Positions 43,101-50,546 of a stretch of 64,000 nt of DNA are shown piece by piece. The stretch comes from Carya illinoinensis. Taxonomy: Eukaryota; Streptophyta; Magnoliopsida; Fagales; Juglandaceae. The position numbers were made by a program, and so were the translations under genes. The notes below the pieces were generated by a model that worked only from the letters and a program-made list of their open reading frames with translations, had not been told where the DNA came from and did not search any database. Location: assembly GCF_018687715.1 (NCBI RefSeq), contig NC_056762.1, positions 31,174,864 through 31,238,863 on the forward strand, written 5' to 3'. Position 1 is the stretch's first letter. Every line of letters starts with the position of its first letter.

Positions 43101-43204
43101 CTGTGACCGAGCAATATAATGTGCTAAAATCTGCTATACATGGCAAACAAGGACTGCAGGCATCTATTCCGGATGTCTCTTTGTCACAACCATGGAATTC
43201 GTGA
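19128..43204 (+). CDS. ATS1: Plastidial glycerol-3-phosphate acyltransferase (12 exons, 461 aa)
   Basis: This soluble stromal enzyme transfers an acyl group from acyl-ACP to sn-1 of glycerol-3-phosphate, the first step of plastid glycerolipid synthesis. Exons are 19128-19446, 24194-24291, 25579-25665, 25779-25876, 31418-31475, 32280-32381, 32468-32529, 32632-32742, 39024-39102, 39359-39478, 39555-39668 and 43067-43204. All junctions are GT-AG and in phase. The first ~63 residues are Ser-rich and poor in acidic residues, fitting a chloroplast transit peptide. The catalytic HX4D box is NHQTEAD (His230, Asp235). Further family blocks are [56 protein letters not shown] and the C-terminal VSLSQPWN. 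Length and order match Arabidopsis ATS1 (459 aa). I see no damage to the coding sequence, although introns 1, 4, 8 and 11 (4.7, 5.5, 6.3 and 3.4 kb) are packed with LINEs and other repeats. Confidence 0.97.
20536..20984 (+). mobile_element. 5'-truncated LINE fragment in ATS1 intron 1
   Basis: A decayed LINE 3' end whose translated pieces match the zf-RVT tail: TTGGGTGATGCCTAAG (WVMPK), then CTTTGCTTGTTGGCAAGG (L-A-C-W-like). The terminal sequence is ACTTGTTGTATATTTGGGC, then CAATAAAATTTTCTTATTAC, then an A-run. Stops and frameshifts are present throughout. Confidence 0.7.
21215..21830. repeat. AT-rich repeat with MITE-like composition
   Basis: The stretch begins GGGCCTATTTGGGGTTGCG and is AT-rich with no coding potential. 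It contains the direct repeat TTTCCAAACAAATGTAATATG (two adjacent copies near 21685-21730). It may be a MITE, but no convincing terminal repeat was found. Confidence 0.35.
23186..23780 (+). pseudogene. 5'-truncated LINE: zf-RVT C-terminal part of ORF2
   Basis: A frame of 140 codons (23214-23636) carries the zf-RVT domain of a LINE ORF2: [40 protein letters not shown] (zinc ligands Cys and His visible), WVMPK and IWNERN. It ends in a LINE 3' tail (CTTGTGTACTTGGACTATGC, then AATAAATTTCTTACTTAT and A-run). The domain is cut at its N side, so this is a dead 5'-truncated copy in ATS1 intron 1. It is more intact than the copy at 20536. Confidence 0.85.
23781..24006 (+). mobile_element. tRNA-derived SINE
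   Basis: The head has a Pol III A box (TGGCTCAAGTGGTA, 23794-23807) and a B box (GGTTCGAACCC, 23847-23857) about 40 bp apart, as in tRNA genes. The body is followed by GTGCCAATGAAAATAATATT. Two related copies exist at 14310 and 45009. It begins directly at the A-rich tail of the preceding LINE, a usual landing place for such retroposons. Confidence 0.85.
24575..25545. repeat. Uncharacterised AT-rich repeat with poly-G tract in ATS1 intron 2
   Basis: The stretch starts with CAGTGGCGGAACCAGCC, a motif often seen at edges of plant repeats, followed by an uninterrupted G-run (about 24605-24622). It then runs AT-rich to a small GC patch at 25380-25480. No ORF or terminal repeat was resolved. The repeat class is unknown. 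Confidence 0.35.
26296..26960 (+). mobile_element. Heavily decayed LINE fragment in ATS1 intron 4
   Basis: Scattered blocks match LINE ORF2 C-terminal sequence, including TTTGGCAGGATGTGTGGTGTG (compare the WHDIWCGE region at 41078-41095) and GAGTGGTGGATCTATTTGCTTGTTG (compare 41638-41660). Stops are frequent. Boundaries are approximate. Confidence 0.5.
27270..27571 (+). mobile_element. LINE 3'-end fragment
   Basis: The terminal 90 bp, GTAGTAGGTATTTCC...GTGTACTTGGGCTGTGCC...TAATAAAATTCTTATTAAC plus A-run, matches the 3' end of the LINE at 41870-41996. The upstream part is decayed. It forms an inverted repeat with the next LINE. Confidence 0.75.
27600..28205 (-). mobile_element. 5'-truncated LINE with zf-RVT remnant
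   Basis: A T-run at 27600-27612 is the inverted poly-A tail. On the minus strand, pieces of the zf-RVT domain are readable: [20 protein letters not shown] (one zinc ligand His for Cys), [15 protein letters not shown], and [13 protein letters not shown]. At least one frameshift separates the pieces. Same subfamily as the copy at 34267. Confidence 0.8.
28206..28439. other. Unassigned intronic DNA between LINE pieces
   Basis: AT-rich sequence without coding potential or a recognisable repeat. It may belong to a decayed LINE or to the original ATS1 intron. Confidence 0.4.
28440..28637 (-). mobile_element. Older LINE fragment, part 1 (interrupted by younger LINE)
   Basis: Minus-strand LINE ORF2 sequence, diverged from but alignable with 7715-7870: the GACCACTTGACTAGGTTGAA (W-D/S-x-V-like) block and the AAGAAATAAGTTGGAAGAC block. 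The continuation lies at 30665-30830 on the other side of the younger LINE. Confidence 0.65.
28638..30649 (-). mobile_element. Young 5'-truncated LINE with perfect 15-bp target duplication
   Basis: This copy belongs to the same element family as 6554-12124 and is nearly identical over 2.0 kb. Its T-run (28638-28644) marks the 3' end. Homology to the longer copy ends at 30644, followed by five extra bases (GTCCC, 30645-30649). The duplication AATCTCATATTAACT occurs at 28623-28637 and 30650-30664 without mismatch. It sits in ATS1 intron 4, antisense to the gene, inside an older LINE. Confidence 0.95.
28721..30619 (-). CDS. LINE ORF2 C-terminal part: reverse transcriptase plus zf-RVT (632 codons, uninterrupted)
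   Basis: The frame opens inside the reverse transcriptase palm at [13 protein letters not shown] and runs without a stop through [13 protein letters not shown], the catalytic LLFADDT, the thumb region and the zf-RVT domain ([19 protein letters not shown]) to the natural stop. The endonuclease and fingers are missing because the element is 5'-truncated, so it cannot encode an active protein. It retains the C-run base lost in the DAD1-intron copy near 7577 and shows about 14 amino-acid differences from it by eye. Residues such as NLRKRRV look closer to the family pattern than NLWKQRV in the other copy. Confidence 0.9.
   Translation of the reverse strand: MEKAYDHVNWDFLIYLLRRCGFGEKWCRWIRWCIATARFSILINGSPEGFFNSSRGLRQGDPLSPLLFVIIMEALSRMLMALVNNGLLAGFSVGDLNRGIISISHLLFADDTLIFCEADQEQLRTLKALLLCFEAASGLRVNFDKSELVPVGNVSRSRQLANTLGCKVATLPMTYLGLPLGAASRAIAIWDTVIEKIERRLAGWKRLYLSKGGRVTLIKSTLSNLPTYFLSLFTIPASVAARIEKLYRDFLWSGLGDEFKFHLIKWDTVCRPISSRGLGIKNLRKFNRALLGKWFWRYNMEPEALWKVVVHSKYGSLWGGWCTREGNGSYGVGIWKRIRRGWNLFANHTKLLVGEGTRVSFWRDIWCGEEALKDAFPCVYQVACDQEASVADLLVRSGDHVHWNVTFYRAAHDWEVNSFTDFFNLVYSMKSNGLHEDKLWWKYTRKGIFSVRSYYKALTAIPNAPFPWRRLWRNRAPPKSLFFIWTAALGKILTTDNLRKRRVIITDWCCMCKRAGESVNHLLLHCETARAMWCEVFRRVGLNWVMPKSVVELLASWAMPGGDLHIKAVWKMVPICIMWCIWQERNERTFEDKERTTEELCIFFFSTLFLWSLAIDFNGLNVHEFLVTTVAT
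30665..30830 (-). mobile_element. Older LINE fragment, part 2
   Basis: Continues the ORF2 sequence of 28440-28637: a block with GAGAGGGTACTTTTAATAAA and CACCTTTGGATAAGTATTGC, aligning with 7870-7940 of the long copy (LIKRT...LSKGGR region). Diverged and non-coding. Confidence 0.6.
30799..31165. repeat. Tandem duplication, 181-bp period, in ATS1 intron 4
   Basis: Unit 1 (30799-30979) and unit 2 (30980 to about 31165) share CTTAAAGGG, GCCCCCAACT, CTCATCTACTTAT, TTTGCATGGGTGTCACATA, GTGAATCTGTCTAT and GTGTCCTCTGATAAA. About one base in eight differs, so the duplication is not recent. It ends about 250 bp before exon 5. Confidence 0.85.
33218..34087. mobile_element. DNA element with TTAGGGCTGTAA inverted ends in ATS1 intron 8
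   Basis: The left end TTAGGGCTGTAAATG (33218) and right end TTACAGCCCTAA (to 34087) are exact 12-bp inverted repeats. Subterminal parts are rich in CTCGAGC/GCTCGAC-type motifs on both sides (33360-33430, 33895-34070) and can pair extensively; the middle is AT-rich. No transposase was seen. The structure resembles a common non-autonomous plant element starting TAGGGCTGTAAA. A clear target duplication could not be fixed (CAGGG occurs on both flanks, imperfectly spaced). Confidence 0.6.
34267..38000 (-). mobile_element. Old LINE, frameshifted, interrupted by a Mutator-like element
   Basis: The T-run at 34267-34275 is the 3' end. Going leftward on the minus strand, the readable parts are zf-RVT ([20 protein letters not shown], 34469-34888), [17 protein letters not shown] (about 35165-35210) and thumb pieces (36433-36823). 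The catalytic palm piece [10 protein letters not shown] is at about 36930, and the fingers/palm with [15 protein letters not shown] and [10 protein letters not shown] at 37242-37685. Homology fades into A-rich DNA near 38000. Several frameshifts and stops make it a pseudo-element. It is a different subfamily from the young copies. The 1000 bp at 35337-36336 are a later insertion. Confidence 0.85.
35337..36336. mobile_element. Mutator-like element, exactly 1000 bp, 9-bp target duplication
   Basis: Perfect duplications TTAACAGCA lie at 35328-35336 and 36337-36345. The ends are imperfect inverted repeats: GAGAAATGCTTACCAGCTGT, then CCGGCTG on the left, and GAGAATTCCTTAGGACCGGT, then CCGGCTG as the reverse complement of the right. 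Removing the element restores the LINE reading across the junction (compare 40925-40965). No transposase is present. The interior (35450-35740) is GC-richer than its surroundings and carries an open stretch of about 116 codons on the minus strand (35386-35736). It therefore qualifies as a candidate gene-capturing element, with the source unknown. Confidence 0.85.
38000..38370. other. A-rich tract, unassigned intronic DNA and CA-rich microsatellite
   Basis: An A-rich tract (38000-38037) is followed by sequence without recognisable features, then repeated ACACACA motifs at 38150-38205 and again near 38270. Not coding. Confidence 0.5.
38371..38460 (+). mobile_element. LINE 3'-end remnant
   Basis: Contains GGTGATTGTCATGTATACTT and TGTACTTGGGCTATGCCC, followed by CTTTTCTTATGAAC. 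This matches the terminal pattern of the other LINEs, with the tail destroyed. Confidence 0.4.
38461..38827. mobile_element. Full-length MITE, long form of the GATGAGATGAG family
   Basis: Opens AAGGGGTTGTTTGGAAGATG and closes CCCCAAGCATCCCCTAAG; the outer bases are roughly inverted. The interior follows the reverse of the split MITE at 6323/12265: CACAAACACTTTTCAATTTC, TCATCTAATCATTAACTAAT and AACCATTTCACTACTATTCA all have counterparts there. About 365 bp. Confidence 0.65.
40414..41996 (+). mobile_element. 5'-truncated LINE in ATS1 intron 11
   Basis: Reverse transcriptase thumb to 3' end, same strand as ATS1. Readable parts are [20 protein letters not shown] (40417 on), [40 protein letters not shown] (about 41040-41100) and zf-[23 protein letters not shown] (41515-41575). 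The sequence is broken by several stops and frameshifts. The 3' end is an A-run at 41973-41996. Imperfect flanking repeats ACTAAAGTTATTCAC (40399-40413) and ACTAAAGTAATTTAC (from 41998) look like the aged target duplication. Closely related to the minus-strand element at 34267. Confidence 0.88.
42300..42470 (+). repeat. Direct repeat derived from LINE 3' ends
   Basis: Two adjacent units each contain ACTGCA, TATACA(A/G)CCTGT, TATACTTTGGGC, ACACCTTATTTGAT and AAATTATCACTT. They look like two degraded LINE tails in tandem, in ATS1 intron 11. Confidence 0.5.
42535..42715. mobile_element. MITE, second family (TTAATTTTTT core)
   Basis: Starts GTAATTGTGAAGTGCCC, contains GTGAGTAAATACTGGACCC, TTAATTTTTTAATAGTGGAC and CCACTTTTTTACAAATTGAT. 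It ends AACTGTATGTAGCATTACTC. This is the best-preserved copy of the family here. Confidence 0.7.
42728..42814 (+). mobile_element. LINE 3'-end remnant
   Basis: GTGGCTCTTGTATATGTCC...TTTGCCTATTATCAATAGAA...TTACTGATAAAAAAA follows the LINE terminal pattern. Only the tail is left, in ATS1 intron 11. Confidence 0.45.
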
Positions 43205-44716
43205 ATCTTTTCTATTAGGTATCTTTTCTGTTTTTGGATAAGCAAAAAGATTTTAGTGAAAGATAACTGCATTGCCCCAGAACATAGCTAGGATACGAGA
43301 GAAACACTTCTGTTTTAGAGTTTATGAATTGGCTTGTAAGTTTGAAAATTGCTTGAAAATTGGTTTATTTAACAATTGGTATTGTCTAGCACAAATACTT
43401 GCATGAATACGGGTAAGTTTAGCTTAACAATTGTTATCATCAAGCTAAACAGTTGCATCTATCGTCTTTAATTATATTACTTGCGAGCAATTAGTGTTCT
43501 CCCTATGAGTTTTTAATTTAGTAAATATACTTTGCATTCTGGTATTGTCGAACCCAACATGATAAGGGGATGTCAAAACTAAACAAATTTATTGGAAGTG
43601 ATACCACTCTGTATACATAAAGAAGTGAGTCACATGCATGAATGCTATGGAGATAAAAGTGTGGATGACGTTGTAGTGACAAATAAACAAAACTATAAAA
43701 TGGAAAAGCACTATAAGACAAAGTTTAAGCTAGTTACTTCCAATTGCTTATGTCCACAAAAAATGTAAGAGCAATGATACAGAATAGAAACTGGATTGTA
43801 CACTGAGATCTATGCACCTAATACACCCTATGGTGTTCTCACACCAACTCACATTGTAGCAAAAGCTTGGTTTTCCACTTCGGTACTGAGAAGAGGTTGA
43901 GAGTAATTCTTAATTTTCCATACATTGTTGCATGCTGTGCTATAGTTCAATTAAATCAGTTTGATGTATTGCAGGCTGAGACCTTGGTGTTTCAACATAA
44001 CGTTTCTGCTCAACCAAATGGCTGCTGGCCCTTCGAAACAACTATACAGTTTGAGATGAAGCCTATCACTCCATGTCCGTTGATGACTCTATGGAAATTC
44101 TGCCATCTATCGCTTGTTCTTTTTCTCTGGTGTATGTTCGAGTAGAGCTGAATTCATCAGAATCTGGAACGGTAGAATTTCAATTTTGCAGCATTAGGCA
44201 GTCGGGGGAGTGCAGTTTCAGGTATTTATTGTTGTATAGACATGTTCTACATTGTTTAGGAAAAAAACAACTCGAGACAGTTGCTATAGTTAATTATATG
44301 TACTGATACATTTTTATAATCCTCTTTGTATGAAGAGATCTGTTCACAATAAAGCCATACACCTGGAATGATTGAACAAATCAATTAGAAGACATGAGTC
44401 GAGCTGAATTTGATTCCTTTTCAATATATATATAATTTTAAATATTTGGTAATGAATAGAATTCGAGTCAGAGTTTTCTCATGGAAGGGTGTGGGACAAG
44501 GGCTTAGGAGGAAGGAAATGACACAGGGAACTCGTGGTTAATCTTCATTAGGCATATTCTGATGTTAAAAAATTACCCAGATGTGAAGTTGGCCCTGATT
44601 GGAATTCGTTCGTTTTTTTATTATTATTCTCAACAGAAATTGATAATTTAACAACTAATCGTTTTCACCAATGTCTGCCATTCTCTCTAAATATGTACTC
44701 TGGAAGTTGTGTCAAG

Positions 44717-44748
<32 letters not shown>

Positions 44749-45008
44749 TGTTATAGGCAGTGATGCTGCATTTGTCTAATTTAAAGCATTCTGAACCTGC
44801 ATGTGCATAATAATAGAGGTATACTGGAGCCTTCTTAGATGGTCTTATAAACAAAAAAAAGGAAATTGCTGTGTTAGCCGTATCAGATTCAATATGTATA
44901 ATATTAAAGTGTCGTGTTTGTCACTATCAAAACCATTTAAGATTCAAGCTGTTTGAAGATGTCTTCTGGCTTTCTTGATTATGCTATTTTCGCAAAAGCT
45001 TACATGTA
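43205..45008. other. ATS1 3' UTR and intergenic DNA with one unexplained exon-like stretch
   Basis: The ATS1 3' UTR should occupy the first few hundred bases. The stretch 43975-44221 is bounded by an acceptor-like TTGCAG and a donor-like CAG/GTATTT and has open frames, but I do not recognise it. An (AT)n tract lies at about 44718-44738. The remainder shows nothing. Confidence 0.45.
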
Positions 45009-45245
45009 GGAACCCCTGGGAGTTGGCTCAAGAGGTAAAAATCTTGGTCTTGGGGGTATGTTCCCTCCGGGTATAATGTTCCAATCCTTTTGAGTGCAAA
45101 CAATTTTTATGAGCCATCGGATTGGGAGAATTTTTTCTGAGGTAAACTTGCGGGAAACTCTTTGTCAAAGTCTTGTGCATCCCTAAGATTAGTTGGGACT
45201 TTGTTCTTGAATACCCGGCACTAATTTAAAAAATAAAAAATAAAA
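45009..45245 (+). mobile_element. tRNA-derived SINE, older copy
   Basis: Follows the SINE at 23781: AACCCCTGGGAGTTGGCTCA (A-box region), a decayed B box (TGTTCCAATCC), then GCAAACAATTTTTATGAGCC, CTTGCGGGAAACTC and TTAGTTGGGACTTTGTTC, ending in an A-rich tail. Confidence 0.75.
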
Positions 45246-47350
45246 TCCTAACGCGTAGGCTGAAGGGCTTAATTGTGAAAGGCATGCATCTGTTTGTGTA
45301 CTTGATTATTGTTATTATTATTATTATTATTATTTTTGTTTTCACGCCATTCTTTTCTTGGTATTATATCTTATAGTCTACATAAATAATACCCAAATTG
45401 GTACACCATATATAAAAAAAAGGTAAGAGGAATGTGCGGTTTACTTTACCAATTTCTCCTCGCTTTTTGTTTTTTAGGATTTTTTCTGCCGACCAGATAT
45501 TAAAGAAAAAGTTATGATTTTAAAGTTTCAATTAAATTACTTCAACTCATTAAACCCTAAATCAAAAGATGGATAGATAAGGCGTATACTTGCACAAATT
45601 TTGAATTCACTCAGTTTCCAATTCTCGAGTCCAAGGTCATGTCTTGCAAGTTGGAAACCTATTGAAGATTAGACGAGCGAGCAGTCAACTAACTACAGTT
45701 GCTTGGATCCCTCAACGGCCCAATTTCAATGGACATCACCGCTTTTTTAAATTATCTCACAATATCTTTCTCCATCCAAACATATTTTAATATATTCCAA
45801 TCAATTTTACAAATTCCCCTTAAACAGCTTTTGTGGCGATTCCTAATGCAGCCTCTCTTTATGTTTATGTTTATCTTTATAATTCTATTTTATTTAGATC
45901 GCAAAGGGTATGGTTCAGCAATTGATATGATAGGTTCTTTTAAAACTCTTTTAGAAAACTCTTGAAACTTTAAAAAAATCTATATATCTTAACTTCAAAT
46001 AGCCTCCAAATTCAAAATTTGATTGATGCTTAATATATATATATATATATATATATTTATGGTTATATAATGCATAAATATATCAAAAAATGTAAGTAAA
46101 TATAAGATCTATGTAAAAAGTTAATTTTTAAATAATAAATTTTATTTTATTTTTTAAAAATATGTGTCACTTACACATAATATAATTCATAAAATCGTTT
46201 TATAAAATTTTGTAAAAATGATAAGATAATGAGTAATACTTCTTTTTATTTTAATTTTCAACATCCTTTCAACATAAAAGGTATTAAATAATTAAAAATT
46301 ATTTATTATATTTTATTTATGAATTATTTATTATAAGATAACAATAGGATGATAGAAAAAATATGATGAATAGATTTTTATTAAAATAATTATATTAATG
46401 CCATTTTTCCGTAATTTTAGATTAATTGAAATTCATCGAATGCCTGCCACAAGTTTTCCTTCTGTCAATACTTATCAAAAAAAAAAAAAAAAAAAAAGTT
46501 TTCCTTCTGTCAAGTATCCCGTGACCACACGTGGCACCCAGAGGCAAGAAGAAAAGTAGGGACCCCGCAGTCGTCAGATGTACGAAATCTCAGTTCGATG
46601 AGGCATCGGCATCCGATATCAAATCTGTATAAGCATGACTTCATAAAAAAAAAATTATAAATATTACGTAATTATTTTTTAAAAAAAAAGTAGAATTTAT
46701 AATTAAAAAATTAATTTTTTTCATGTGAATCTCATATTAATTTTTTTTTTAAAATAACTATACGATACTTACATAATTATAATTATAAATATCATTTTTC
46801 AAGACGATATTGGATGGAGTTGTGAAATCTGGGCCTCACGTTAGATTGATTATGAGTATTTGCAGGCATCAGATGAATTCAGCGCGTGGGGCCTACTCCA
46901 ATTTGATAGATATAAGGTACGCACATGATGACATGGTGTCAATGCATTGATCATGGTGATGGCTTCCGATTAGTCTCATTCGATGTTGGAATGAACGATC
47001 ATATCAAATCACGAGCATATTCAGCAAAGAGTATTGGTTACACGTCCTAAATATATAAATTTTCTACAATTTTTTATTTTTATTTTTTAAGAACGTAAGT
47101 TTTTTAAATAAAAATTAAAATTAAAAAAAAAAAGTAAAGTGAATTTTTAAAATTTTTTCCATGCGGGTCATTTTATTATAAAATATTTATACAAAATTGA
47201 TATATTTAAAACTTATATATATCACTTATCTAGAATAAATATTATTGACTTGTTTTTTCTTTGTAAATTATATTGATTTGATTTTTATTTATTTAAGTTT
47301 CCTCAAATTTATTGAATTTTTCATTTATAAATATATGTTGGAATTGGGTA
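45246..47350. other. Intergenic AT-rich DNA with microsatellites and MITE remnants
   Basis: (TTA)n at about 45310-45334 and (AT)n at about 46034-46056. MITE second-family pieces lie at 46040-46205 and 46625-46805. A higher-GC single-copy-looking stretch (46500-46640, 46810-46990) contains no ORF I can recognise. Confidence 0.5.
46625..46805. mobile_element. MITE, second family (TTAATTTTTT core)
   Basis: Contains AATATTACGTAATTATTTTT, GTAGAATTTATAATTAAAAA, TTAATTTTTTTCATGTGAAT, CTCATATTAA and a closing TTACATAATTATAATTATAA. Order and content match 16955 and 49962. Confidence 0.65.
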
Positions 47351-47361
47351 AGTATATTACT

Positions 47362-47600
47362 CGTTTGAATAGTAAGATGAGATGAAATGAGTTAAGATCA
47401 TATTTATGAAGAGTAATGAGATTGTTGAATTGAGATGAAATGAGATGATTTTTAAAAATTGTGTGTTTGGATTAAAAAGTGAGATGAGATTAGATGATTT
47501 TAGATTAAGAAATGATTTTAAAATAAATGTTTGGATAAAAGAGTATCTCTTCATACGAGTTGAGATGACATCTCTGAAACCAAACGGCTCTTAAAGTATT
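47362..47600. mobile_element. MITE of the GATGAGATGAG family (variant)
   Basis: Opens CTCGTTTGAATAGTAAGATG, contains GATGAAATGAGATGATTTTT and a second internal TTTGGATTAAAAAGTGAGAT, and closes GAAACCAAACGGCTCTT. The terminal CTCGTTTG/CAAACGGC pair is inverted. The internal repetition suggests two fused copies. Confidence 0.6.
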
Positions 47601-48589
47601 GCTTGATTGATTCTTTTAAAACTCTTTTTATGAAGAGTTAAAAACTTTTCTTTATATGGAATAATGAATATATGACTATATAAAAGTTAATATACATTCC
47701 TCTCGTTTGTATAGCTCCTACACTATCCTACAGTGGCTTTTTTTTTTTTTCCAATTTTTTCTTCATTTTTCGACCATAGCACAAAGAAGTGTCGATCTAA
47801 TACTTTCCAACCATCCATGACTGCCACATGCCGCACCACAAAACTCTCCAACTGCCAATCCTTTAGACAACATAAGCAGATTGTTAGTCAGAGCAGCGTG
47901 CATGTCTCACACGCGGCACAAATCGAGCATGAGATCCACACATTGCCGTACCAGAGAGAGCATGCTGCCACCACGCGTAACATTTTTGGAGTAAGTGGTA
48001 TTGGATTTCTTATATCTAACCAACTTCCACTCTCCTAGTGTGGCTTGTTGTCTTTATGTGCCTCCAAAGTTTCGGGCAGTTGCTCGCCGATGATTTGACT
48101 CTTTTTCTAATTGCTGTCTTCCTATGTTATCATTTCTCCTAACCAAAGATCGTAGGAAAGAGGTAGTGAAAGTCTTATTCAGACAGTTCAGACCAGCGAC
48201 ATGCAACACAAATCATATCATTAGGCTTCAAGTCATAGTATTATAGTTCGTTTACCAGATTGTATCAAACCCGCTTCAGGCAGCTTCTCTTGGTGAGAAA
48301 TGGGTGAGGGTCAAGTCATTGGCCTCAAATCCCTCCTTTTTTTTTTTTTTTGGTGTTGTACTAGTTGATTTGGAATGAAGTCGAAGCCTCCCACCTTGTT
48401 GTCTCTTGTACCCTAGAACTATTTTATATAATTACAATATGTTTGCTTAGAAAAAAAATATTTATATATGAGTCAACCTTAATCCAATTAATTTAATTAA
48501 GTATATTAGATTTCTTAACTTTAAACATGTTAATTTTACATTAAATTTATATAAATCTAAAAATTATGTCAAATAATTTTCACTCTTAC
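47601..48589. other. Intergenic DNA, no supported gene
   Basis: A frame of about 100 codons opens at 47733 but has no recognisable domain, begins in a T-run and lacks splice or codon-use support. A short T-run (about 48334-48351) resembles a retroposon end. Confidence 0.45.
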
Positions 48590-49030
48590 CATTCGTAGAG
48601 GTGGGTAGCGAGGCACCGCCCCCTGCCACCCTGCATCCACCGCCTTGGCTTTGCCTAGGCACCCCGCTCGCCCTATGTAGCCTGCAAGCAAAACACCCAG
48701 TTAGGGTGGGGGGCAATCTGGGCCCAGGCCCGTTCCCCTCCCTGCCCTACACCCCCAGGCTTGGGCTTAAGCCTAGTCCAAATATTTGCATATATATAAA
48801 TATATAAATACATATGCATGTATTTAAAAGAAAAAAGTATTGTTATCAAAACAACGTCGTTTAGGGAGAGTTAAGTTAAACTTAACACCTCTGGCATCTT
48901 GTGGGACAGATGGATTAGGGATCCCGCCCTAGGATGCGGTGGCAAATTTTGAAGGACAAACCTTGCCCATGTGGGGGATGGGTGAGGGAAGGGGGAATTC
49001 CACCCCGAGTAGCACCCCTAACCGTAGGAT
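48590..49030. repeat. GC-rich repeat with roughly inverted ends
   Basis: Left part GTAGAGGTGGGTAGCGAGGC and the reverse complement of the right part (GGTTAGGGGTGCTACTCGGG) share the GGGTAGC/GGTGCTAC core, with C/G-rich arms (48605-48770, 48910-49020) around an AT-rich middle. Composition departs strongly from the flanks. It is probably a non-autonomous DNA element; no target duplication was found. Confidence 0.4.
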
Positions 49031-49961
49031 AAAAAGTATAATATTGTATGCCCTCACCCTTCTTCTTTGAATGAATGGTGATTTTTTACATGAAAATACA
49101 TATACTTCTTTAAATTTTAACTTGAAAACTTACAACTTGTGTGCTAACAAAATAAAGAATAATGCTATGTTGTTTGAAATTTTGTGATGACAGTTGTGAC
49201 TGATTTTGACTTTTGTGTATTGATTTGGGTTTTTTTATTTAAATATTACAAGAAAAACAAAACACAACAAAAATCCATAATCAAATACTTGAATATTGTA
49301 CCATCTTACAAAATAAATAAATTGTATTAATTTTCTCTCATATACATTCAAACAAATGAAATGATATATAAATATATATATACACACATATATATTATTA
49401 AAAAAAGGAATTATTATTGCATTTTACAGGTTGAAAAATTAATAAGAAATTACCATTCTTGATATCCTAAATCGTCACTATTATCAGCTTGTGTGTGTGC
49501 AACTTTTTCCAACCGGGACCCTTTTATGAGTGTAAATAATTTATTGGTGATTGATGGTGTAAATAAAAGTCCACAGAATCCGTTTTAATTAATATTGAGT
49601 TAAGGATTTAATACAAATAATTAAATCTATCTCTTTCTACCAATTTAAACTTTTGGATAATATTGATTTTATGTTGTATTAGAATAGAAGTCCTGAGTTT
49701 GAAGCTTGGTTCTACACTTTACTCAATTTAATTAAATATTCTATGTATTGGAGCACTCATTGAGAGAGGATCTAGTCTATACTTGAGAGAAGTGTTAAAA
49801 ATATAACATAAATAATTAAATCTATATCTTCAATCAATTTATAAACTCTAACTCCCAAACATAAAGCCCTATATCATCTATGGTAATAACATTCACCTAT
49901 TTACTTCTCTATGGACACTCAAATCACAATTGAAACTTCATTGAGAGTGCTTTCGAATAAG

Positions 49962-50120
49962 TATGGAGAAATAATATTTGTAATCATGGAGTATATAATT
50001 CTCGTGTAGTATTCCCTTTGAAAAAAGGTGGGACCACTATTAAAAAAAATAAGTTTTTCATGTCGATCTCATATTTACTCACTTTTTTAAATATAAAATA
50101 TCATAAGTTTACACCTTAAA
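49962..50120. mobile_element. MITE, second family (TTAATTTTTT-like core)
   Basis: Contains GAGAAATAATATTTGTAATC, TTTGAAAAAAGGTGGGACCA, TCATGTCGATCTCATATTTA and CTCACTTTTTTAAATATAAA. It is close to the start of the Copia element. Confidence 0.6.
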
Positions 50121-50347
50121 AAAATTTTGATTATTTTAAGATCATTAAAAAAAAAAAAATCTCTCAAATAATAATATGAAATCTCATTCACGAAATCACT
50201 TTATATTAAATTTGAAACATCACACGTATAGACAATCATATATGTGTGTGTATTATGGTAAGAAAATAAAAGGAAACTAAAGCCACAATATTTTGGAAAT
50301 TGAGAGTATAAAGAAATAGGATTTTTATCAATAAGTGGATACAATAA

Positions 50348-50546
50348 TAACAGAGCAAGAAGACCTAGAAATTTCTTGTATTCCAAGAATCACAATAATG
50401 CCTAAAGTCTTAAAAGTGACTAAAATAATAAATTACAAGTATTTATACTAAAGACTAAATAATTTATCCTAAAAATACAATCAAATATAAAATACAACCT
50501 AACATGTTTAATTGACACGTGTAAAAATACATTTTACAACTTAATA
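50348..50546 (-). repeat. Copia 3' LTR
   Basis: 199 bp, the same length as the 5' LTR, with roughly a dozen or more differences by eye. Both LTRs contain CTTGTATTCCAAGAATCAC and CCTAACATGTTTAATT (plus-strand text), so the insertion is not very recent. Confidence 0.93.

Noticed and set aside
47733..48038. Frame of about 100 codons in intergenic DNA
   Set aside because: Starts in a T-run, no conserved block, no splice context, and no similar sequence elsewhere in the window.
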